Assembly: GCF_013141825.1 (NCBI RefSeq)
Contig: NZ_RZNH01000025.1
Coordinates: 1-64,000, forward strand
From: Marinifilum caeruleilacunae
GTDB lineage: Bacteria; Bacteroidota; Bacteroidia; Bacteroidales; Marinifilaceae
Length of the DNA: 64,000 nt
Direction of reading: 5' to 3'
Shown: positions 39,939 through 47,460 of the stretch, piece by piece
How the letters are laid out: every line of letters begins with the position of its first letter
How positions within the stretch are numbered: the first letter of the stretch is position 1
The notes under the pieces: generated by a model
Database searches by the model: none
Told to the model about the DNA's origin: nothing
What the model saw: only the letters and a program-made list of their open reading frames with translations
Made by a program: the position numbers and the translations under genes

Positions 39939-41744
39939 ATGGATCAGATTTACAGTCGAATACAGTCTCTTAAGCAAAAGCTGGACAATCAGATTATCTC
40001 CGTAAGGAATGAAAATGGGTATTGGGATGGACAACTTTCCAGCAGCGCCCTTTCGACAGCTGTTGCAGTTTTTGCCCTTTGGAAATATGACAAGAAGAAA
40101 TACGACTACCAGATCAATAAAGGATTATATTGGCTGGCAGAGAATGTAAATTTGGATGGCGCCTGGGGAGATACAATCCGCAGCAAAAGTAATTTGAGTA
40201 CAACTTTGCTCACCTGGGCATGTTTTTCCATTGCAAAAGATCGGGCTGAATTCGCCGAAACCATTCAAAATGCTGAGGATTGGCTTAAGGATAGATTGAA
40301 AAAACTAGACCCGGAATCGATCAGCTCTGCTGTCTTGAATCACTATCAGAGCGACCAAACCTTTTCTGTTCCCATATTATCGATGTGTGCTTTGGCTGGT
40401 CGATTGGGCGACAAAGGCTGGAAACTTGTACCACAACTTCCTTTCCAAATGGCTGTTTTTCCCGACCAGCTTTTTAAATTTCTCAAGCTTTCGGTGGTGA
40501 GTTATGCCATTCCGGCTTTAATAGCCATTGGTTTGGTAAAATCGCGCAATAGCAGGCAGAATAAACTGGTGAGAAAGCTAAACAAATGGGTAAAACCTAA
40601 GGTTTTGAAAATATTGGCCGAAAAGCAACCTGATAATGGTGGTTTTTTAGAAGCAACACCCTTAACCGGATTTGTTCTGATGAGTTTGATAGGAGCAGGA
40701 GAAAGAAAATCGGAAGTTTGTAAGAAAGCTGCTGATTTCTTAGAGCAATCCATTCGGGAAGATGGATCATGGCCAATTGATACGCATTTGGCAACCTGGG
40801 TAAGCTCCCTGGCTGTGAATGCTCTCGATAATGATAGAATTTCGGAACTGTCAGATAGAGAGATGCTTGTATCTCACTATTTGAATCAACAGTTAAAAAA
40901 TATACACCCATTTACCAAGGCGAAACCTGGTGGTTGGGCATGGACTCACTTGCAAGGAGGTGTTCCCGATGCCGATGATACCTCTGGTGCATTAATCGCT
41001 TTGCACAAGCTCAGTAAATTTGAAAATGTACCTCTCGATTCCATCGCGCAAGGAATACAATGGTTAATGGATCTACAGAATTACGATGGAGGTTTGCCAA
41101 CCTTCTGTCGAGGCTGGGGAAAATTGCCTTTCGATTGTTCTTGTCCTGATATTACTGCCCATACATTAAAAGCTTTTGCATTGTGGAAAGATCAGATGGA
41201 TAGCCTGCTTCAAAATAAAATGGAAAAAAGCATTCGTTCAGCCTGGAAATATTTGAGAAAATCGCAACAGGAGGATGGTTCGTGGTTGCCATTATGGTTT
41301 GGAAACGAGGATGATATGCAGCATCAGAATCCGGTGTATGGAACTTCAATTGTACTTTATTCTTTAAGTGATTTACATGCAGTGGGTTTACACGATTTTG
41401 ATGAAGTGAAAAATAAAGCTTTAGCCTTTCTCCAGACCTCTCAGAATGAGGATGGTGGATGGGGAGGAAGTGCCAATATTATCTCTAGTATAGAAGAAAG
41501 TTCGCTGGCAATTAGAGCTTTAGCGTCTCACCAAATCGAGACCCATATCGAAAGTGGAATAAAATGGCTGGAATTGCATCTTCCGAAAGATTTGAATGAT
41601 ATTAATGCAACACCAATTGGTTTGTACTTTGCTTCGCTTTGGTATTTTGAAGACATGTATCCATTGGTTTTTGCTTCTTCTGCAATGAATGAAGTGGAGA
41701 AGTTAATTAAGAATTACGAATTATCAATTACGAACGAAGCATAG
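39939..41744 (+). CDS. Class II terpene cyclase (squalene-hopene cyclase family)
   Basis: 601 residues, near the 630-residue length of bacterial squalene-hopene cyclases. The protonating motif DADD lies at 344-347 in GVPDADDTSGAL, at the expected distance along the chain (DxDD is at 374-377 in the Alicyclobacillus enzyme). QW-type repeats occur as REDGSWPID, YDGGLPTF, FLQTSQNEDGGWGG and YLRKSQQEDGSWLP. The fold and motif support cyclisation by proton attack. No squalene synthase or HpnCDE is in the window. The substrate is more likely the polyprenyl product of the DUF116 fusion encoded upstream than squalene (inference). Confidence 0.88.
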   Translation: MDQIYSRIQSLKQKLDNQIISVRNENGYWDGQLSSSALSTAVAVFALWKYDKKKYDYQINKGLYWLAENVNLDGAWGDTIRSKSNLSTTLLTWACFSIAKDRAEFAETIQNAEDWLKDRLKKLDPESISSAVLNHYQSDQTFSVPILSMCALAGRLGDKGWKLVPQLPFQMAVFPDQLFKFLKLSVVSYAIPALIAIGLVKSRNSRQNKLVRKLNKWVKPKVLKILAEKQPDNGGFLEATPLTGFVLMSLIGAGERKSEVCKKAADFLEQSIREDGSWPIDTHLATWVSSLAVNALDNDRISELSDREMLVSHYLNQQLKNIHPFTKAKPGGWAWTHLQGGVPDADDTSGALIALHKLSKFENVPLDSIAQGIQWLMDLQNYDGGLPTFCRGWGKLPFDCSCPDITAHTLKAFALWKDQMDSLLQNKMEKSIRSAWKYLRKSQQEDGSWLPLWFGNEDDMQHQNPVYGTSIVLYSLSDLHAVGLHDFDEVKNKALAFLQTSQNEDGGWGGSANIISSIEESSLAIRALASHQIETHIESGIKWLELHLPKDLNDINATPIGLYFASLWYFEDMYPLVFASSAMNEVEKLIKNYELSITNEA

Positions 41745-41782
41745 ATTGTTGAGCAGGAGCTAAGCAATTAGGGCACAAAAAA

Positions 41783-41799
41783 GGCGCGAATATCGCGCC
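41783..41799 (-). terminator. Intrinsic terminator for the exonuclease gene
   Basis: GGCGCG (41783-41788) pairs with CGCGCC (41794-41799). On the minus strand it is followed by TTTTTT. It lies 11 bp beyond the stop of the minus-strand gene and also separates it from the converging cyclase gene. Confidence 0.75.
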
Positions 41800-41809
41800 A
41801 TATTATTCA

Positions 41810-43108
41810 TTATTCATTATCAACAACTACGCCAATCATTTCCCAAAATACCTTTTCATCCATTACATTTACATGATATTCCATGGCTTTGCGGTTCTTG
41901 CGTCCTTTCCCGGAGAATTGTTCTGCATGAGCTGTAATCAGGTAATCTACATTTTTCGAGACCACTCGCTTTACGATTAAACCACGTTCCTTCACCAATT
42001 GCTGTGCCAAATCACGATCGATTCGTTGGCCATTAATCTTACAATTCAAGTGACCAGAGAAACATACACTTTTACCTGCCAGCGATTTCAATTGTTTCTG
42101 AACACCTGGCGTGGTAATTGGAATTTTGGTACGCTCGTATTTGATCAATAAATCCAGCTCTTTTGGTAGAATGCAAAGCAAATCGGAAACCAAATGAAGA
42201 TCATCCATTTCGGCATTGGTCAGAATTTCATCTAAAAGGTAAATGCGAATCAGCTTGCGCAGATATTCCTCATGAATTTCCATAACCTGCTCTTTTGAAA
42301 GCTTGTAATCGGTAGCCAAATCAACCAGTGAAATAATCTCTTTTTCTTCCAAAATACGATCTGCAAGTGCACGATCCAAAACATTCAGATACTGACGAAC
42401 CGGAACAGAATCTCCCGCACTGGAAGTTAACCTGTTTAGTAAATCGTACAGTTTGGTTTTTTGTATGTTGGCAATGTTTTTTGCCTCTTTGCGCTTCATA
42501 AAAACGTTGCGCTCTTTCGGACAATCTTCAATTTCAACGATTTGCAGAAAATTCTCCACAAACTTTTCCAGTTCAAATTCCTGGGCATACAAATTCTTTA
42601 AAATGGAAAACAGTTTAGCTGTTGCCATTGAATCAGACTTTGCGCTATGTCGTACCGAAAAATCGATATCGTAATAGGTGCAAAGCTGCTCCAACCTACG
42701 CAAACCCGATTGTGGTGCTACCAAATTGAAAAGTTTCAATGTACAAATGCCTTCCAGTTTTGGCATGCTTCCGTTGAGTATTGGTTCCAGAAATCGAACT
42801 GCAAAATCAAGATCGTGAGCCACTAGAGTTTTGCCATTCAAACGTGAGAGGACATCGGGTACAATTTCAGAAGCAAGTGGTGCATTTTTTACCATATCAT
42901 CGGTAATGCCATGAATTTGAAATCCCTCTACATCTTTTCCAGGATGTACCAGTGTTTCATAGCTGTCCAAAAGTTCTCCATTCCAGTTTACAGTTTGAAT
43001 GGATAGTTCCACCAGGTGATCGCCATGTTGAGGTGAGATACCAGTAGTTTCTAACGAAATAATTGCAAATTGATGATTATACAGTTCCAGTATTGGATCG
43101 TTTGTCAT
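41810..43108 (-). CDS. DEDDh exonuclease-like protein with C-terminal BRCT-like domain, degenerate active site
   Basis: 432 residues. Residues of about 12-170 align with the DnaQ/epsilon exonuclease fold: AIISLETTG, then LVAHDLDFAVRFLEPIL and RHSAKSDSMATAKLF. In active enzymes the first motif is D-x-E-T-T-G and the second HNxxFD. Here the first Asp is Ser and the second-motif Asp is Ala, though the final H..D is kept. After a helical region, the C-terminal ~90 residues (LAGKSVCFSGHLN, VKERGLIVKRVVSKNVDYLI) look like a BRCT domain. It may bind DNA ends without cutting, or act in another way. Confidence 0.8.
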   Translation of the reverse strand: MTNDPILELYNHQFAIISLETTGISPQHGDHLVELSIQTVNWNGELLDSYETLVHPGKDVEGFQIHGITDDMVKNAPLASEIVPDVLSRLNGKTLVAHDLDFAVRFLEPILNGSMPKLEGICTLKLFNLVAPQSGLRRLEQLCTYYDIDFSVRHSAKSDSMATAKLFSILKNLYAQEFELEKFVENFLQIVEIEDCPKERNVFMKRKEAKNIANIQKTKLYDLLNRLTSSAGDSVPVRQYLNVLDRALADRILEEKEIISLVDLATDYKLSKEQVMEIHEEYLRKLIRIYLLDEILTNAEMDDLHLVSDLLCILPKELDLLIKYERTKIPITTPGVQKQLKSLAGKSVCFSGHLNCKINGQRIDRDLAQQLVKERGLIVKRVVSKNVDYLITAHAEQFSGKGRKNRKAMEYHVNVMDEKVFWEMIGVVVDNE

Positions 43109-43190
43109 AGTTAGTTTTACTTAGGGTAATCAGATTAGAACAAATATAAAACTATTGAATGAAAAATGAATTGATATCCTGCCTAAAGTA

Positions 43191-43221
43191 CTTGCCAAAC
43201 TTAAAAAATAATGTAGATTTG
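43191..43221 (+). promoter_or_regulatory. Putative promoter of the M18 aminopeptidase gene
   Basis: CTTG (43191-43194), a 19-bp spacer and TAGATTTG (43214-43221), an exact TAnnTTTG box. It ends 37 bp before the ATG. Confidence 0.55.
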
Positions 43222-43258
43222 AAATTCAAATTTCGAAGACAATATTAAAACATACACA

Positions 43259-44560
43259 ATGAGTAATTCAAAACAACAAGCACAAGAATTAATCGATTTT
43301 ATTCATGGTAGTCCGAGTACTTACCATGCTGTAAATAATATCAGAAAAGAGCTGAATGAGGCTGGATTCCAGGAACTGGACCTTCGCGAAGAATGGGCAG
43401 TTGAAAAAGGAGGAAAATACTTTACAAGCAAAAATGGATCTGCGATTTTTGCTTTCCAGATCGGAACAGGTGAGATTGAAGAAGAAGGATTCCAAATGAT
43501 TTGTGCTCACTCTGATGCACCGGGCTTTAAAATCAAGCCAAATCCTGAAATTGAAGTAGAAGGAAACTATATCAAATTAAATACAGAAGTGTACGGTGGT
43601 CCGATTTTGAATACCTGGATGGATCGACCACTTTCTATTGCTGGTCGTGTATCGGTAAAATCGAATGACCCTTTACACCCTGAGCACTTGTATGTGAAGA
43701 TCGATCGTCCATTAATGGTGATTCCTAACCTTGCAATTCACTTGAACCGTGCAGTAAACGACGGAGTTGAACTGAACAAGCAGAAAGATATGCTTCCATT
43801 GCTTTCGATGATTACCGAAGAAATGGAAAAAGACAATTGCCTGGTTAAGCTCATTGCAAATGAATTGAAAATTGACGCAGAATCAATTATCGATTTTGAT
43901 GTGAATTTATTCGAAGTAGAGAAAGGTGCCATTTTCGGATTGAACGATGAGTTTATCTCTTCGCCAAGATTAGATGATTTAGCGATGGCACATGCAGGTT
44001 TACAAGCCTTATTGTCGGCAGGTAATTCTAAGAAAACTCAGATGTTGGCCATTTTCGACAACGAAGAAGTGGGAAGTGTGACCAAGCAGGGAGCAGGTTC
44101 TCCGGTATTGCGCCACATTCTTCAGCGCATTGTATTCAAATTGGGTAAGGATATGGAAGCTTTACATCGCGCCATCTACAATTCGTTCATGATTTCGGCT
44201 GATATGGCTCACGCTGTTCATCCAAATATCGGAGAAAAGCACGATCCAACAAACCGTCCGTTCATTAACAAAGGTCCGGTAATTAAGATCCATGCCAACC
44301 AAAAGTACACTACCGATGGCGATTCAGGAACCGTATTCGAAACCTTGTGTAAAAATGCAGATGTTCCTTACCAGAAATTTGTAAATCGTTCCGACTTAGT
44401 TGGAGGTAGCACGCTAGGTAATGTTTCAACTGGTCAGGTTGATATCCGTACAGTTGATATTGGAAATCCTATGTTCGGAATGCACTCGGTTCGCGAAACT
44501 GGTGGAGTTGAGGATAATGCTTACGTTCGCAAAGTATTTTCTTACTTCTTCGGATTGTAA
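43259..44560 (+). CDS. M18 family aminopeptidase
   Basis: 433 residues, the usual size for bacterial M18 enzymes. Metal ligands can be seen: His in ICAHSDAPGFKIKPN (with the neighbouring Asp), Asp in SPRLDDLAMA, Glu pair in IFDNEEVGS, and His in ISADMAHAVHPN. The C-terminal DLVGGSTLGNVS loop is also typical. Cytoplasmic, dinuclear metal enzyme that removes N-terminal (often acidic) residues from peptides. Single-gene transcript with its own promoter and terminator. Confidence 0.95.
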   Translation: MSNSKQQAQELIDFIHGSPSTYHAVNNIRKELNEAGFQELDLREEWAVEKGGKYFTSKNGSAIFAFQIGTGEIEEEGFQMICAHSDAPGFKIKPNPEIEVEGNYIKLNTEVYGGPILNTWMDRPLSIAGRVSVKSNDPLHPEHLYVKIDRPLMVIPNLAIHLNRAVNDGVELNKQKDMLPLLSMITEEMEKDNCLVKLIANELKIDAESIIDFDVNLFEVEKGAIFGLNDEFISSPRLDDLAMAHAGLQALLSAGNSKKTQMLAIFDNEEVGSVTKQGAGSPVLRHILQRIVFKLGKDMEALHRAIYNSFMISADMAHAVHPNIGEKHDPTNRPFINKGPVIKIHANQKYTTDGDSGTVFETLCKNADVPYQKFVNRSDLVGGSTLGNVSTGQVDIRTVDIGNPMFGMHSVRETGGVEDNAYVRKVFSYFFGL

Positions 44561-44581
44561 GAGTCGATTCAATAATATTTT

Positions 44582-44613
44582 AAAAAGGCAGCACTATGTG
44601 TTGCCTTTTTGTT
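44582..44613 (+). terminator. Intrinsic terminator of the M18 gene
   Basis: AAAAAGGCAGCAC pairs with GTGTTGCCTTTTT around a short loop (44583-44610), followed by T-rich DNA, 22 bp after the stop. Confidence 0.8.
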
Positions 44614-44639
44614 TTCAATTTATGATATATCCTCCAGCC

Positions 44640-45060
44640 GGATGGGCTTTTACTTTTTTCTTGGATAAAAAAGTAAACAAAAAATCATCGACAAAGTCCT
44701 CAACCACCCACTAAAGTTCGAATTCTAAACAAAAAGAACTCGCTTCACTCAAACAACTTTTTGTTCTTAACGAATCCTTCACTAAGTGGGTCCCGGTCTC
44801 CGGACTTAATGTTGAGGGAGCTGCAATTTTTTAATTGCAAAGATTAATATTTGCAGCTCCCTTGGCATGAAGCTCGACGATGGGCCCCATAGGTGAAGAA
44901 GCTGTTAAGAACAGAATTTCATGAGTGAGGAACGAACGAATATTATTCTGTTTAAGCTTTGAGCCGTTATGGGTAGCGAAGAGCTTTAGCCTAGAGTTTT
45001 TGGTTCTTTTGTGTCAATGACAAAAGAACAGCCTGTCTGGCTTAAAGACTACTAAAAATT
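44640..45060. repeat. Structured, gene-free spacer; MITE-like or non-coding RNA candidate
   Basis: About 420 bp without a supported gene. Nested arms occur: ACCCACT (44706-44712) with AGTGGGT (44785-44791), enclosing AACAAAAAG (44728-44736) with CTTTTTGTT (44757-44765). A strong stem GGGAGCTGCAA/TTGCAGCTCCC spans about 44817-44862, and TGTTCTTAAC (44762-44771) recurs inverted as GTTAAGAACA (44904-44913). The ends (CTTTTTTCTTGGATAAAAAA and TTCTTTTGTGTCAATGACAA) are hairpin-like and of a kind seen in Bacteroidota dispersed repeats. Confidence 0.55.
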
Positions 45061-45144
45061 TTATCACATAGAATAAATAATTTTTACAAATCTCTATAAT
45101 ATTTTGCTTACCATTATTCATATCTGATTCATTAGGAGATCATC

Positions 45145-46254
45145 TTATTTACTTTCCAAAAGCTTATTGGTATGCTTCAACAAACAGATTAAATCCACAC
45201 ATTTACCAAACTCAAATTTCATGGCAGCAATCACACTATGTATGCCAATTAAGTTTCGGCTTAGCGACTTATTCTGCTCATTTACAATAGTATTTACCAG
45301 TTCTTTTGCCATTTTGTACCCATTCTGTTCATAAGCTGCCAAAACATTAATGGTAATTTCCTCTTCAGTCATTTCTCTTTTTAGCGGTGTATGCTTCAAC
45401 TTTCGAATCATGGCTTCGGCCAATGTCCAGGTCGACCAGGGATTTTGGCCTGTAAGTATATTTCCATCCTCAATTACATTGTCGAGATACTGATATCCCT
45501 TCTGGAACTGAGCTCCATTCTCGCTCAGTTTATCCTGTAAAAGAAAAGGGAATATTTCTTTGGCATCTGAGATTAAAAAAAGTTCTTCCTCGTTCGTGAA
45601 TGAGCATACTTTCTTTTGATCCAATAGGAATGAGCCATCTTCCATACGCACGTCAATTAGTGCGGCCGGACCATGACAAACGGCTCCAATTAGCTTATTC
45701 GATTCCTGATATTTCCTAAGAATTTGCTTGATTTTTTGGTTTTTCGGAAAGTCGAACATGGCGCCTTTTCCACCTGCAAAATAAATGGCATCATATAAAT
45801 CTTCGTTCACATCATCGATGGGGGTGCTGTGCTGTACCTTTTTTTGTGCGTCCTGGTCGTTTAGAAAAGCATAATCGTACACGCCCATATCATCTTCGTC
45901 GATTACAATAGGCGGTGTTCCTCCTTTCGGGCTGGCAATATCAACCTCGAAACCGTTGGTCTCAAAAACATAGTATGCACGCGAGACTTCGGTAAGTTCA
46001 TAACCTGTTTCCTTACCAGATTTTCCCATGCTATTGCAGCTGGTTACCACAACTAATATTTTGCCATTTTTGCTTTGGCTTTTATTTGCCAGGTAGGGAA
46101 TATCCTTGCTTTGGGTTCTACTTAATATTTCCTGATCTGGTCCGGCAGGAATCATACCAATAAACCAATATCCGAAAGCAATTAAGGAGATCATAAAAAA
46201 GCTGATGACGATTAATGACCATTTTAAAATTGGATACTTTTTGAATCTAAACAT
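45145..46254 (-). CDS. DJ-1/PfpI (Hsp31-like) domain protein with N-terminal membrane anchor
   Basis: 369 residues. One membrane helix lies near residues 12-32. From about 65 a type 1 glutamine-amidotransferase-like domain follows: KILVVVTSCNSMG, ASPKGGTPPIVID, IYFAGGKGAMFDFP, and the nucleophile elbow AVCHGPAALI with Cys193-His194. These match the Hsp31/YajL/PfpI branch (glyoxalase III, deglycase-like or protease-like roles are known in relatives). The membrane anchor and ~100 extra C-terminal residues are less usual. The preceding gene on this strand encodes a membrane AraC regulator, which could control it. Confidence 0.85.
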   Translation of the reverse strand: MFRFKKYPILKWSLIVISFFMISLIAFGYWFIGMIPAGPDQEILSRTQSKDIPYLANKSQSKNGKILVVVTSCNSMGKSGKETGYELTEVSRAYYVFETNGFEVDIASPKGGTPPIVIDEDDMGVYDYAFLNDQDAQKKVQHSTPIDDVNEDLYDAIYFAGGKGAMFDFPKNQKIKQILRKYQESNKLIGAVCHGPAALIDVRMEDGSFLLDQKKVCSFTNEEELFLISDAKEIFPFLLQDKLSENGAQFQKGYQYLDNVIEDGNILTGQNPWSTWTLAEAMIRKLKHTPLKREMTEEEITINVLAAYEQNGYKMAKELVNTIVNEQNKSLSRNLIGIHSVIAAMKFEFGKCVDLICLLKHTNKLLESK

Positions 46255-46344
46255 TGTAATTCTATTTTGATTTGAAAACTTCTCAAATCAAGTAAAATCC
46301 AATGCAATATTTTTAGGAAATGATCATTTCGGAAAAGAAAATGG

Positions 46345-47379
46345 TCAATCTGCAAGGCTTTTCCGATAGGCAAAAGGTGTACTTTTTGTGAAGTTTTTAA
46401 AGGCAGTATTAAAGCTCGAAACACTGTTAAAACCAGCTTCATATGAGATAGAAGCGATGGTAAAATTTTTGTAATTCTGATCTTTGAATAGCCGTATTGC
46501 CTCTTCGATACGAAATTGGTTAATAAAGCTATTGAAATTGGTTTTGTTCTTCTGGTTAATGATCATTGACAGACTCTGGGGTGTAACATTTAATTGCTGG
46601 CTTAAAGATTTTAGGGTCAAATCTCCATTTTTAAACAATTTTTCATCCACTACTAATTTTTTTACATTGCTCCACACTTCATCCGACAGTTCGTTCGAAA
46701 TACTGGTTGTTTTGTATTTCACCTTTTTTAGGTAACCTTTCTGAACTACGATCAAACTAATTGCATAAGCGAGAATTGTATATAAAATAGGCCCAATAAT
46801 GTAAGGAATAATACTATCGAATAAATTCAGAACATATACCATCCATACGGCTAAAAGCGAATAGAATAAGAGTTGTAACAAGGCATATGAATTATCATCT
46901 AAATTGTTCTTGCGTTCTTTTCGAATATATAGGAAACAGACAATTAGGTAAGTCAAAAAATGAAGGTAATAGGATAGAAATGCAAGGCCCAAAATCACCT
47001 TCGAAATGGAAAAAATGGATTGAGTATTCACCCAAATGCTAAAGGCAATGCCTCCCAGAGTTGGAATAAAATGCAGATAATGAATGGGTTTTAACTTGAA
47101 TTTGGCTTGACTTAAGGATTTGGCATAGAAATAGAAAAGAGGACCAATTAACATGATCGCCGCAAGGCCAATAAAGATGAACCACAATTCAAGTGTTTCG
47201 GCAAAATTTAGAAATACCGATTTTCCAACCCGAAACGAAAGTACCAGCAGCAGCAAAGCAAGAAATTTGTTGGAGGTGTTTTTGTATTTTTCGTGAATCT
47301 GAAGAAAAGATGCCAAAAAAATACCATGAAGAACACCCAAACCACTAATTAGAATTAAAAATATGCTACTTGCCGACAT
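46345..47379 (-). CDS. AraC-family regulator with N-terminal multi-TM sensor
   Basis: 344 residues. The first ~215 hold about seven hydrophobic segments (SIFLILISGLGVLHGIFLA and others). The C-terminal ~110 are an AraC/XylS DNA-binding domain with two helix-turn-helix units: LTLKSLSQQLNVTPQSLSMI and ISYEAGFNSVSSFNTAFKNF, then TPFAYRKS. This 7TM-AraC architecture is common in Bacteroidota and senses membrane or periplasmic signals. It lies 90 bp upstream of the DJ-1/PfpI gene on the same strand and probably regulates it (inference). Confidence 0.9.
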   Translation of the reverse strand: MSASSIFLILISGLGVLHGIFLASFLQIHEKYKNTSNKFLALLLLVLSFRVGKSVFLNFAETLELWFIFIGLAAIMLIGPLFYFYAKSLSQAKFKLKPIHYLHFIPTLGGIAFSIWVNTQSIFSISKVILGLAFLSYYLHFLTYLIVCFLYIRKERKNNLDDNSYALLQLLFYSLLAVWMVYVLNLFDSIIPYIIGPILYTILAYAISLIVVQKGYLKKVKYKTTSISNELSDEVWSNVKKLVVDEKLFKNGDLTLKSLSQQLNVTPQSLSMIINQKNKTNFNSFINQFRIEEAIRLFKDQNYKNFTIASISYEAGFNSVSSFNTAFKNFTKSTPFAYRKSLAD

Positions 47380-47460
47380 AACTTAAAAATAGAACTTGTT
47401 ATCAGATCAAAGAATGAAGTTAGAGAATATTTACATATCTACAAACTTGTGTGTAAGGAT

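Noticed and set aside
39939-41744. Naming the cyclase shc / hopanoid biosynthesis
   Set aside because: The DxDD motif proves the class but not squalene as substrate; no hpn genes or squalene synthase are in the window.
44421-44714. 97-codon plus-strand frame across the M18 gene end
   Set aside because: Overlaps the M18 3' end in another frame and runs through its terminator.
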